From positions 25,119 to 89,118 of the forward strand of contig NZ_BAVR01000008.1 of assembly GCF_000521465.1 (NCBI RefSeq): a stretch of 64,000 bases of DNA, written 5' to 3'. The position numbers were made by a program, and so were the translations under genes. Under the pieces are notes generated by a model. That model had not been told where the DNA came from. It saw only the letters and a list, made by a program, of their open reading frames with translations, and searched no databases. The stretch's first letter is position 1, and each line of letters begins with the position of its first letter. Shown in pieces: positions 1-10,130 of the stretch. The DNA is from Acetivibrio straminisolvens JCM 21531 (GTDB lineage Bacteria; Bacillota; Clostridia; Acetivibrionales; Acetivibrionaceae).

Positions 1-263
1 CTTAATTCACTTTGATTGTAATGGAAATTGAGAGAACATGGAATAAAAAATCTGCACAGATAGTTGGAGAATTTGCACGAATAGATTCAAAACAATTACC
101 CTAAGCAAATCTAACAGGGATTTCTTCTTATTCTACATACTATTGCAGTAATCGCCAAATACAAAAGGTTATTCAACCAACTCCGGAAAGAACCAAATTT
201 TTATTGACATTTACACGATAATAACGACTGTTGACGTCTCAAACCCTTTATATATCTATGTTT
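1..263. other. Leader-distal flank of the CRISPR array, no gene
   Basis: No convincing gene is visible. The stretch is AT-rich. A frame-3 open stretch (about 6-104) would give only about 27 residues from its first ATG and has no good ribosome site. The right part contains a decayed CRISPR repeat, listed separately. Confidence 0.6.
196..225 (-). repeat. Decayed terminal CRISPR repeat
   Basis: The last 11 bases (ACGATAATAAC) match the end of the array repeat exactly. The next recognisable repeat starts at 264, leaving a 38-base interval, which is exactly spacer size. The other 19 bases match poorly. Old repeats at the leader-distal end commonly decay, so this is probably the oldest remnant of the array. 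Chance similarity in AT-rich DNA is possible. Confidence 0.45.
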
Positions 264-3200
264 GATTCAATTCCTTATAGGTACGATAATAACAAGCGGC
301 AAGAAGAGCAGGTTACAGTGAGAAAACTGCGTTTCAATTCCTTATAGGTACGATAATAACTATGCTGAATTTATAGCACATGGTGGTCAGGCTGAGTTTC
401 AATTCCTTATAGGTACGATAATAACGGCATTCGTGCCAGTATCCGCAGTTTTTCTCGTCACACATGTTTCAATTCCTTATAGGTACGATAATAACGAAAA
501 TAGGTACGATAATAACCGTACCTGAAGAACATCACTATGTTCGCAAAGACGGTGTTTCAATTCCTTATAGGTACGATAATAACTTATTGAAGATTCCGAG
601 GGCAACCCGATTAGTATCGTGTTTCAATTCCTTATAGGTACGATAATAACTTTTGTTGACTTTATCCACGTTGACGACATCCCGCCGGTTTCAATTCCTT
701 ATAGGTACGATAATAACGTAGAGTTATTGCCAATGGCGCAGATGTATCTTATGCGTTTCAATTCCTTATAGGTACGATAATAACTGGGTTGGAGAGGCAA
801 CAATACCACTTATGACCGTGATGTTTCAATTCCTTATAGGTACGATAATAACGGTGAAGATAGCGAGATGAAAAGCAAGGCCCCGGGTGTTTCAATTCCT
901 TATAGGTACGATAATAACTTACATATTGCAAGGTTTTTAAATATGAGTGATAAAAGTTTCAATTCCTTATAGGTACGATAATAACTAGTAATGTGATATG
1001 TAATGTTACTTTTATTATAGTGGTTTCAATTCCTTATAGGTACGATAATAACTTCTGCATCTATCGCATCTGCGTTGTCGTTGAAGTCGCGTTTCAATTC
1101 CTTATAGGTACGATAATAACAGGGTCTTTGCCCAGTAAGTTTTCTAGCTCAATACCAGTTTCAATTCCTTATAGGTACGATAATAACAAGTATAATTGTA
1201 ATGTTACTATTATTATAGAAATTGTTTCAATTCCTTATAGGTACGATAATAACAAGTTTTAAATTAGTATAAAATTGGTATTATATATAGTTTCAATTCC
1301 TTATAGGTACGATAATAACTTGCTGCGTTTTTTCGCAGCAAGAACCGATGCTAACGGGTTTCAATTCCTTATAGGTACGATAATAACGTTTCAAGCCATT
1401 TTTCGAACCAGTCAGTAGCCTTGTTTCAATTCCTTATAGGTACGATAATAACACACAAACACAGCCTACAGCCAAGACTTGTAAAAATGTTTCAATTCCT
1501 TATAGGTACGATAATAACTGTAGTAGAGCGCATAAGAAAGCGTAAGAGCATCAGGTTTCAATTCCTTATAGGTACGATAATAACGAATCCAAAGATATGT
1601 TGAGAAGGGAGGCTGAACGAGTTTCAATTCCTTATAGGTACGATAATAACAACCATGCAGATATGTTTTGCTATGTCGATGGGAATGTTTCAATTCCTTA
1701 TAGGTACGATAATAACGTAGCAAAAATCCTTGATATAAAAGGCATAGGGCAAAAGTTTCAATTCCTTATAGGTACGATAATAACTGCTTGGTTTTATGAT
1801 GAACATATATTCCGAAAGCACGTTTCAATTCCTTATAGGTACGATAATAACCTAAATCATCCGTGCTGTAATTGCCGTAGACTTCATGTTTCAATTCCTT
1901 ATAGGTACGATAATAACCAAGCCAAACCCCGCAAGACTATCAAGACTGACGAGCTGTTTCAATTCCTTATAGGTACGATAATAACGGATAACCATCACAG
2001 CAGAAGATGAAACGGTTACAAGTTCAATTCCTTATAGGTACGATAATAACGATGAAAAAAACCCAGCATTATATAATGACGCACTAAGGTTTCAATTCCT
2101 TATAGGTACGATAATAACTTTGTAGTTAATGTTATATAATAACAGAATATTAATGTTTCAATTCCTTATAGGTACGATAATAACTTCGTTTGAAGAATAT
2201 GTTTCTCAAATGAAGGAAGAGTTTCAATTCCTTATAGGTACGATAATAACGGTATACTTTTTATAACATCCTTTTCTTCTTCATTGTTTCAATTCCTTAT
2301 AGGTACGATAATAACCAGCTTGAATATGCAAAAAGGTACTTGCAGAGCAGGTTTCAATTCCTTATAGGTACGATAATAACAGGAGGTTAATAGAATGGAA
2401 ATATTTAAGTTTAAGAGTTTCAATTCCTTATAGGTACGATAATAACTTGATGACCTCAAGAAAGCTGGTGGCTGGATTATAGAAGAGCCGTTTCAATTCC
2501 TTATAGGTACGATAATAACTAAGTCCTTCTCAGTAGAAGATGCAGAAAAAGTTGAGTTTCAATTCCTTATAGGTACGATAATAACCAGCTAACAATATCG
2601 GGATTTCTTCTATTGTTCCTGGTTTCAATTCCTTATAGGTACGATAATAACGATAATACTGTTCTTAAAATCGCAAAAAAGCGTGCTTGTTTCAATTCCT
2701 TATAGGTACGATAATAACTTGGCAAGTTTTTTCGGAATGATTTTTGGAAAAATCATGTTTCAATTCCTTATAGGTACGATAATAACTTTACAATTTCCTG
2801 AATTCATACAAGAAAGTACAGGGTTTCAATTCCTTATAGGTACGATAATAACTAGGTATTTCGATTTTTCGCACTGGGTTTTCGGGAAGTTTCAATTCCT
2901 TATAGGTACGATAATAACAAATATTGCAGAATAGCAACATAGAACTTGACACATAGTTTCAATTCCTTATAGGTACGATAATAACGAGAAATATACTCTA
3001 TTAGTTTGATGGTGAAGAAAGTTTCAATTCCTTATAGGTACGATAATAACTAGGTTTAGAGTCTTGTTTTTTAGCAATGTGATATGGTTTCAATTCCTTA
3101 TAGGTACGATAATAACACCTGCTGATATAACAGCATTGGGCTATAGTCCATGGTTTCAATTCCTTATAGGTACGATAATAACTTGATATTTTTTGCAACC

Positions 3201-4257
3201 TTACGGGGCAATGCCCGGTTTCAATTCCTTATAGGTACGATAATAACGCAGAAGAGTTAATATTGCTTCCTATGCGCAGATGGCGAGTTTCAATTCCTTA
3301 TAGGTACGATAATAACAACAGGCCCAAAAGAACGATGGAGAATTCGATGAAATGTTTCAATTCCTTATAGGTACGATAATAACTACTTCTTCATCTAGAA
3401 TAATAAGCTGCCCTTTATTAGGTTTCAATTCCTTATAGGTACGATAATAACTTTTAACATAATCCAACAAATTTTTTAACATTTTTCAGTTTCAATTCCT
3501 TATAGGTACGATAATAACCTTTTCCAGCATCAAGACGGAGGCGTATGAGTTCCAAGTTTCAATTCCTTATAGGTACGATAATAACGGTACTATAGTACAG
3601 GAAAACATGTATGGGAAGGAGGGGTTTCAATTCCTTATAGGTACGATAATAACGAATGGAGAGAAGGACCTCCTTCCGGATCCAGCGCTGTTTCAATTCC
3701 TTATAGGTACGATAATAACCAGCATAACAGAATTCATAAAATAATGTACAAAAATTTCGTTTCAATTCCTTATAGGTACGATAATAACGTTATGCCGGAG
3801 GATTGCGAACACAAGGAGCCGGCGAGTTTCAATTCCTTATAGGTACGATAATAACAGACAAGCTTGATGCTGCCAGCGCCAATGCGTGATGGTTTCAATT
3901 CCTTATAGGTACGATAATAACATTCACAGGAGTATATGATGGAAGCGGATTTGAAAGTTTCAATTCCTTATAGGTACGATAATAACTTCTGTAAATTTAT
4001 CGCGAAAGTATCCCGGCACATTTGGTTTCAATTCCTTATAGGTACGATAATAACGCCTTGAAAAAAATCATCTGACGGTGTGCCACGTACGTTTCAATTC
4101 CTTATAGGTACGATAATAACTAATAGGGTATTCTGTTATCTTTGTGTCTACACTTAATTGTTTCAATTCCTTATAGGTACGATAATAACGAAATCATGCG
4201 TCATAAGCGGTACTTCATAATGTTTGAGTTTCAATTCCTTATAGGTACGATAATAAC
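264..4257 (-). CRISPR. Type I-B CRISPR array, 60 repeats and 59 spacers
   Basis: A 30-bp direct repeat (plus strand begins GTTTCAATTCC and ends GTACGATAATAAC) recurs 60 times, separated by unique spacers of about 34-39 bp. Read on the minus strand the repeat ends in ATTGAAAC, the usual 8-nt crRNA 5' handle of type I-B systems, so the array is transcribed leftward. Its leader is then at the high-coordinate end, beside cas2. The repeat at 264 has one substitution (GATTC for GTTTC), as expected at the old end. The repeat at 2022 is 29 bp because it lacks one T. All other copies look identical. One interval (496-553) is 58 bp because it contains a 16-bp partial repeat. Confidence 0.97.
501..516 (-). 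repeat. Partial CRISPR repeat inside a spacer interval
   Basis: TAGGTACGATAATAAC, the last 16 bases of the repeat (plus strand), lies 5 bases after the full repeat ending at 495. The neighbouring interval is therefore 58 bp instead of about 37. It looks like a short tandem duplication of a repeat end, or an aberrant adaptation product. Confidence 0.8.
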
Positions 4258-4421
4258 CCATAGAGCCCGCTAAACTCTTACTTCACATTTTAACCCTACA
4301 TAAATCAAAAATCAATACAAAAAATAAAAAAACCTCTAAATACCTATAAATCAGTATTTAAAGGCAATTAATAAACTTTGTCGATCCCCCAGCCTTTTTG
4401 CACTACTCCACATCGACAAAC
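4258..4421 (-). promoter_or_regulatory. CRISPR leader with putative crRNA promoter
   Basis: This AT-rich 164-bp stretch lies between the newest repeat and cas2. On the minus strand a -35 TTGATT (4310-4315) and -10 TAAAAT (4287-4292) are separated by 17 bp, placing a start about 20-25 bp before the first repeat. Just after cas2, a 9-bp inverted repeat (TTTGTCGAT at 4377-4385, ATCGACAAA at 4412-4420) could end the cas transcript or serve as a leader structure. Position and orientation fit the leader. The promoter is a consensus match only. Confidence 0.7.
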
Positions 4422-4685
4422 TTATAGAATAAAGTTATTAGGATCAACATTCTTTCCAATAACCTCTCTCTCAGTGTACTTCATCGTCCGAAATTTGTAA
4501 AATATAACCGAATCCTCTGCGCTATCTACCTTCATCCTTATCTCTTCCTTCAGTTTATGATAATTAGCTTCTGTCAACTCACCTTCAAATACAGAATTTT
4601 GAACCCAGTGAAGATACTTTCTCCCTACCTTTAAAACTTTACTATTCCTTTTTTCTCCTGCATCATACACCATAATAACAAACAT
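4422..4685 (-). CDS. cas2: CRISPR-associated endonuclease Cas2
   Basis: The 87-residue protein opens with the Cas2 ferredoxin-fold strand VIMVYDAGE, carrying the conserved Asp, and contains the later FYKFR strand. Size and motif are typical. Cas2 is the small dimer that bridges two Cas1 dimers in the spacer-integration complex. A GGAGAGG ribosome site precedes the ATG. It lies 13 bp after cas1 and is the last cas gene before the leader, so it belongs to the adaptation module cas4-cas1-cas2. The frame is intact. Confidence 0.96.
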   Translation of the reverse strand: MFVIMVYDAGEKRNSKVLKVGRKYLHWVQNSVFEGELTEANYHKLKEEIRMKVDSAEDSVIFYKFRTMKYTEREVIGKNVDPNNFIL

Positions 4686-4698
4686 TTAACCCCTCTCC

Positions 4699-5691
4699 TT
4701 ACCATGAAGCAATATATGGTTTATATTCTTGCTCACCCATAAGATGCTTTTCAAGCTTATATAATTCCAACCTGATAAGTCTTCTGTAAGACACTTCCCT
4801 TCCTAAAGGTTTATACATCAAAGTTGTATTAAACTTTTCCAACATTTGTGATACAAACTGTTTACGGCCCTTGTCATTCAAAACAATTCCACCCGCTTTT
4901 TCTTCGAAATGCTTGCTACTCAACATTTTCTTGCCAACCAATGTAAAAATCACTCTATCCACAATAATAGGCTTAAAAACCTCCGCAACATCAAGATTTA
5001 ACGTAAATCTCCTGTGATTTGTAGAATGAAGGTATCCTATTCTCGGATCTAAGTGGGTTTTATATATCTCACTTAAAACAGTAGTGTAAAGCATACTGTT
5101 TCCAAAACTAATTAAAGAATTCATACGATTTTTAGGAGGCTGTTTTGTTCTTCTATCAAACTCAAAATACTCATCGTTTACTATGACATCGAAGGAACTA
5201 TAGTAAATTTCTCTTATATTCCCCTCAATCGCCATCAAATTGCTAATTCCATTCATCCCATCTACTTTCTCTGCCAAATCATTAATAGCTGTTATCTGTC
5301 CATTTAAATCTTTCTCTCTGTTATTATAGTATTTTAAAACTGCAAGCATATTTTTTACACTGCCATGTATAAACTTTTTAGCAATTGCCATCCTCTTTTT
5401 CTCATCAAGATAATGCTCTGCCTGCTTTAATATCATAAAACCGGAATTATAATGCTCCCTGGGATAATAGGTTCCTGTATAATACTCATTGTAGTTATAG
5501 AAGTGAAGAAGTATTTCCTTTTGGGTCGCCAGTTCCAAAAACTTTTTTGTTACAGTAACTTCACCGAAAATATAAATATCGCTAATATCTTCAATCGGAA
5601 GATAATTTTTCGAGTCTTCACTCTCAAAAAGGACTGTGCTATCCTTCCTTTTCAATTCTCCATCACTAAAAATAAAAGCACTTTTCTTCAT
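4699..5691 (-). CDS. cas1: CRISPR-associated integrase Cas1
   Basis: This 330-residue protein is a full-length type I-B Cas1. The metal-binding residues of the integrase site are visible as Glu156 (LMAIEGNIR), His222 (YLHSTN) and Asp234 (LNLDVAEVFKP), in the usual spacing. The N-terminal beta domain (residues 1-90) mediates dimerisation. With Cas2 it inserts new spacers at the leader end of the array, which lies about 440 bp downstream. A GAGGGGGAG ribosome site precedes the ATG. It is separated by 15 bp from cas4 and 13 bp from cas2. The frame is intact. Confidence 0.97.
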   Translation of the reverse strand: MKKSAFIFSDGELKRKDSTVLFESEDSKNYLPIEDISDIYIFGEVTVTKKFLELATQKEILLHFYNYNEYYTGTYYPREHYNSGFMILKQAEHYLDEKKRMAIAKKFIHGSVKNMLAVLKYYNNREKDLNGQITAINDLAEKVDGMNGISNLMAIEGNIREIYYSSFDVIVNDEYFEFDRRTKQPPKNRMNSLISFGNSMLYTTVLSEIYKTHLDPRIGYLHSTNHRRFTLNLDVAEVFKPIIVDRVIFTLVGKKMLSSKHFEEKAGGIVLNDKGRKQFVSQMLEKFNTTLMYKPLGREVSYRRLIRLELYKLEKHLMGEQEYKPYIASW

Positions 5692-5706
5692 TTTTTCTCC
5701 CCCTCT

Positions 5707-6219
5707 CTATGCCCAGCAAAGCTCTGAGTATGCACAGTTTCTACAATACTTGCACTTTTCAGGAAGCGGAGGCTTTTCAAGATTCACTATCTTAAAAATA
5801 TCTTCTATAACCGTGTTCAACTCATTTTGGGAAGCTTCATCTAACACCACTTCCTCTCTTTTTCTCTCCTCTGGAAAAAGCAATATTCCCTTGGCTTCAA
5901 TTCCGGACTTTTTAATTTCATAAATATAGAATAAAAGCTGCATTTGAGCACTTTTTTTATACTTGGAAGACTTTTTTATTTCCTGAACTACAATCTTACC
6001 GTCAATACTGTCTGCAACATCAACTTTGAAATTATCAAAATCAATTTCCTTTTTCTCTCTCGAATATGCATTTTCATGAATAAACCTTCCGATTTCAATA
6101 TTTTCATCATCTTGGTCCGCACTTATTCCATGGGCAATGAGCCATACCTCGCGTTTGCAAATGAAATAATACCATATCAGTGTTCCATTTATTCTTACAT
6201 CTGCTTCCTGCATACACAT
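5707..6219 (-). CDS. cas4: CRISPR-associated exonuclease Cas4
   Basis: The 170-residue protein has a PD-(D/E)xK nuclease core (KVDVAD, then VVQEIKKSSK) and a C-terminal cysteine cluster Cys156, Cys159, Cys162 and Cys168 (KCKYCRNCAYSELCW), the iron-sulfur ligands of Cas4. Cys21 could be a further ligand. Cas4 trims prespacers and helps choose the correct PAM end before Cas1-Cas2 integration. Two ATG codons, at 6219 and 6213, are possible. The second is better spaced from the GGGGGG ribosome site. It lies between cas3 and cas1. Confidence 0.93.
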   Translation of the reverse strand: MCMQEADVRINGTLIWYYFICKREVWLIAHGISADQDDENIEIGRFIHENAYSREKKEIDFDNFKVDVADSIDGKIVVQEIKKSSKYKKSAQMQLLFYIYEIKKSGIEAKGILLFPEERKREEVVLDEASQNELNTVIEDIFKIVNLEKPPLPEKCKYCRNCAYSELCWA

Positions 6220-6231
6220 CCCCCCTTCAAA

Positions 6232-8483
6232 TCAAAATGAATAATGGGTATTGGAATCATCCTCCTCATAATCAATTCCATACTCACTGTTATATCTTAT
6301 TTTAAAAATAGGTAAATTGTATTTATTGCTTATTTCCAGCCTTCTTATATATTTTTTAAACTTGCTTATTGAAACAGGTATTTCATATAGAGATATCATT
6401 TTATAATTCTTATTCTCAAACAGTTCTTCAACAGTTTCCATATACTCATCTGCAGGAATAACAGGAACTTTAACAACATCAAACTTTCTAGTTGCGAGAT
6501 TTTCGTCTTCTTGAAAAATATTAACATCAAAAAAGTTGTATCTTTGCTCAATATCCCGTATAATCTCTGTCCCTAGCTTATAATCTTCATTATATAGATT
6601 AAATCCCTCGTAAGCCTCCTCAACCATAGTCATAATTTGCTTTTCCGTTAACCTACCGTAATTATTCTTTAATACCTCAACAGTTCTATCAAGAATGTCC
6701 TTCTGTTTTCGATACACGTATTTGACAGCAGTATCCGAAGGATTAAAAACATAAAACCTTCCAAAGCTTATAAGTCCATGGCGATTGCATCTTCCTGCCC
6801 TCTGCACCAAACTGTCTATAGGTGCACATTCTGAGAACATAACATCAAAACTCACATCCAAAGACACTTCTATTACTTGAGTAGATATCACAAGCTCGTA
6901 AGGATTTCCTTCTTTAGATGTCAACCGACTCTCCTTTTCTTGCCGGTCAGCCATTGTAAATTCTGAATGAAGGCATAACACTTCAAATTCCTTTTTGGAG
7001 TAGTATTTATATTCCTTTTTAGCTGTTTCCACATCATTGACAATAAGAGCAACCTTTTTTCCTGCGGATATTTCCTCAAGCACCTTCTCCCTTATGCCAT
7101 CAAGATCAGTATCTAAGTACGCCCATTCATTGCTGGCCCTTTCCATAAGCTCTCCTGCAATTACTAAAGATTTTGACTCAAGAAGATTTAAAAAATGATC
7201 CCTTAAAAACTTCGGCATAGTCGCACTCATCAACATAACTCTGCCGCCATATTTTTTTATCTTTTTTATAACGGAAGTTATAAGCCTATGGTATAGCTGT
7301 CATAAGCATGTATTTCATCAAAAATGACCGAACTTCCAACCAGTGCATATTCCTTCTGGTTCCACAGTCCCGTATGAAACTCCGTAGACAAAAGCTGGTC
7401 AACTGTCGAAACCATTACTGCCGGAATAAACGCTTTTTGATGTAAAATCTGAAATTTATCATAATCGTTTTCCTTTTCATCCTCTTTTGATTTTCTATAA
7501 AAATACGTCTCTGCTCCAGAATGGGAAAGTCCACAGCTTGTTTTAGGAAAATAGCAGGTTGAAAGTCTCTCGTAGAGACTATTGGAAGTAACCATTGTCG
7601 GCATAAGAAAAATAATTTTTGATGTTCGGGAATTCTGAGCCCACATTAACGCTGCCTCAGTTTTTCCCGAGCCTGTAGGTGCAATTGCTACAATATCACC
7701 GTATGTATTGGCACATATTGAGTGAAACTCCCTTTTCACATATTTTTTGCTTTCCCTCTCCAACTTTTCCCTAAGCTTCTTTTCAATATCATGGGCAGAT
7801 ACATTAATAAAGCATACATCATTATAGTCAATCTTAGATGAAGCTATCCAGTCACAGTTTTGCAAAAGTCCTTTCGATATGGAATAAATCAATCTCAGCC
7901 TTTCCCTGTCTTTATCATACAAAGCTAAAGCCAACTTTAACAAAGCATTGAGGTAATTGTTAATATTTCTTCCTTCAATACTACCTTTTCCATCAACTTT
8001 TATTCCTTGTTCTCTGGCAACTTCCAACGCATGTTTTACAGCCTCTTCTGAAATCTCAGGCCACTTGTCCTGCCAAACCCTCTCCCTCTCAAAGTTTTTC
8101 AAATCCGCAGAAAGCATCTTGTGATGTCCAAGAACAGCCAGTATATGATATGGAAAGTAAGCTTCTTTACTTTTCTCATTTGCCATAAGAAAAAGGCACG
8201 AAAGAACTTCGTGCCTAAAGTGCTTTATCCCTGAAAGCTTCTTTTTTTCAATTATTCTCTTCATGTAGTCTTGAAAATACGAATTAAGCTTTCCAAAATC
8301 ATGGAAAATTACAGCAGTTTTTATTTTTTGAATGAAATCCTCAATGTCAATACCATAATTTGAAAGAATTCGTTCAAGGATCAGATACTTTGACCGAATT
8401 TCAAAGTCCAGTATTTCAGTGCACTTTTTAACATGATATTCGTATGTTCCTTCATAATCGTCAACAGGCTTTGCAAAATACAT
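6232..8483 (-). CDS. cas3: CRISPR nuclease/helicase Cas3, frameshifted
   Basis: Two frames (7278-8483 and 6232-7236) together encode a fused HD-nuclease and superfamily 2 helicase. The N-terminal half has the HD motif HDFGKLN, Walker A APTGSGKTEAA and the DEIH box (FDEIHAYDSYTIGL). The other half has motif III (MLMSATMPKF), ISTQVIEVSLDV and the motif VI region QRAGRCNRHG. Adding one base near 7280 (TTAATAA read as TTATAA) restores a continuous frame of about 750 residues, a normal Cas3 length. Cas3 unwinds and degrades target DNA recruited by Cascade. As written the helicase is cut after motif II, so it would be inactive unless the deletion is a sequencing error. Confidence 0.92.
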
Positions 8484-8497
8484 CTAGAGCACCCCTC

Positions 8498-9222
8498 TTA
8501 TCCTTCGTGCTTCATAACAGCGGCAAATTTATTGCCAAATACAAAAACTTTAGCTTCTGTCTCCAATACATGATTGTCACCCATAAAGGTGATATCCAAA
8601 TATCTTACTGCCTTCCTTACGCCATTAGCATCGAATTCAAAATCACAAGGCAGTTTCTTGACTATAGGAGGCTTTAGTGTAAAACTTATCTTTGACTTCT
8701 TCACCTTTTCCCAATCAACTTTGAGCTTTCTCGAATAATCCCCCGGTAGCCATGTATTTGTCAGGATTTTTCTTTTTTCACAGCTGATTTCCTCAAACAT
8801 TTCCACAGAACATATTTTAGCAATTTCATCGCTATTACCCAAAGTTATTGCATAAACAGGATTTTCGAAGGCATCTGCAAGCTTTCTTATAATTTCACGC
8901 TTTTCGCATGCAAAAATATCTCTACTTTTAAATCCGATAAGAAATTCCTTATAATAATAGCACTAGTAATCTCTCCGGATTTAATCTTGGTATAATTCCA
9001 TAAATCCTTCCCTCTTCCTTCGCTGTTTCCATTGCATCCAACCATAACAGCATGCTCTTTCATAAATGCAAGTGCCTCCTCAAAAGAACACCCTAAAGCC
9101 GCACCTGCAATTCCCGTTATAGTACTGGGCGGCGGAAGGGGCATTGTGTCATGATAAAGCTGAGCTCCGGGATCTCTAAAAGAAGCAGTTTTTGCATAAA
9201 GTGTAACCACTAAACCATACAT
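8498..9222 (-). CDS. cas5: Cascade subunit Cas5 (type I-B), frameshifted
   Basis: The N-terminal part (8887-9222) begins with the RAMP strand MYGLVVTLYAKTASFRDPG and contains PLPPPSTITGIAGAALG, typical of Cas5 of the Tneap/type I-B group. The remainder (8498-8842 and upstream in that frame) continues in another frame. Adding one T to the five-T run just before GCATGC, near 8910, gives a continuous protein of about 241 residues. Cas5 caps the crRNA 5' handle in Cascade. It follows cas7 by 18 bp and precedes cas3 by 14 bp. The break is in a homopolymer, so sequencing error is likely. Confidence 0.85.
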
Positions 9223-9240
9223 GGCAATACCTCGATTCTT

Positions 9241-10125
9241 TTAGTCTTTATAGTACTCTTCAACCCAAGAATGAATTTTTTCAAAGCATTGCCCCAAGGG
9301 AACTGCCATTTCACTGTCCTGCGGGAAAAACCCTTTTCTTTCTCCAATGGAATAATCGATTATCTGTTTTTGAGAATCATCTATGGTGTTTTTTACAAGG
9401 CTGATATCAACATTCCCATTGGCACCAATTTTGACGCACTCTAGAAATATGGGATTTTTAGCCTTCAAAAGAGCAGCTGCCACAAACTTGGGGGATACAT
9501 CGCTTAAAAAACGGCTTTGGCGTCCTATGGTCCATAGATTCTGTATAGCATCAACAAGTGCCTTTACACGCTTTTTCTTTTCATCCTGTGATAAATTCAA
9601 CTCATACTCATCCCCCGGACTCTTTTCCCCAACTCTGTCCAACTCAATTAACACAGTACCCACATAATATCCGGAATGAATCTCGGTTTCAAATATATTC
9701 GGCGTCCCTCCGGCCTTTACCGACATATAATTTGTACCAAAATCCATTCCTCCTCCATACGCCTCTAATGCCACAAGGGGAGATACTCTTACAGGACTCG
9801 TCCTTTTTACGGTTTTGCTCGAATCTGCATTCATAAAACCAAAAAGGTCGTCATCGATATATTTTGAAGGCTCACACAGTGTAGATGCTGCTCCTTTCTT
9901 TTGTTTTGCAACAGTAGCCTCTGAAAGTTCCCACCCCATTGACGCCAATTGCTCTCTCAAGGCCCTCCTTACAGCCTGAGATGAACAATAGGGATATTCC
10001 TTTCCGTCATTCATCTGTATTTTCTTTATGCTTACAATATTGTCCGCTTCCTTGTCGGCTCCATTTAGTGAAGAATATGTAGCTTTTGTAATGTATGTAA
10101 CAGTAATAGCTTTGGCATCTTTCAT
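9241..10125 (-). CDS. cas7: Cascade backbone subunit Cas7 (Cst2/DevR family)
   Basis: The intact 294-residue protein matches the Cst2/DevR type of Cas7. It starts with the RAMP strand AITVTYITKATYSSLNGADKE, has CSSQAVRRALREQL, and a central region RTSPVRVSPLVALEAYGGG with GTNYMSVKAGG. Cas7 copies form the helical backbone that binds the spacer part of the crRNA. Its ribosome site GGAGGA lies in the last codons of cas8, which ends 5 bp upstream, so translation is probably coupled. It is the only Cascade gene here without an apparent lesion. Confidence 0.92.
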   Translation of the reverse strand: MKDAKAITVTYITKATYSSLNGADKEADNIVSIKKIQMNDGKEYPYCSSQAVRRALREQLASMGWELSEATVAKQKKGAASTLCEPSKYIDDDLFGFMNADSSKTVKRTSPVRVSPLVALEAYGGGMDFGTNYMSVKAGGTPNIFETEIHSGYYVGTVLIELDRVGEKSPGDEYELNLSQDEKKKRVKALVDAIQNLWTIGRQSRFLSDVSPKFVAAALLKAKNPIFLECVKIGANGNVDISLVKNTIDDSQKQIIDYSIGERKGFFPQDSEMAVPLGQCFEKIHSWVEEYYKD

Positions 10126-10130
10126 AATTA

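Noticed and set aside
1..104. Short open frame at the left edge
   Set aside because: Under 35 codons, no ribosome site and no recognisable family.
993..3765. Open frames of 60-137 residues inside the CRISPR array on both strands
   Set aside because: They are translations of the direct repeat (recurring FQFLIGTIIT, VSIPYRYDNN, YYRTYKELK) and spacers, not genes.
4377..4420. Intrinsic terminator right after cas2
   Set aside because: The inverted repeat is real, but its loop is 26 bases and no proper T run follows, so it is recorded only as part of the leader.
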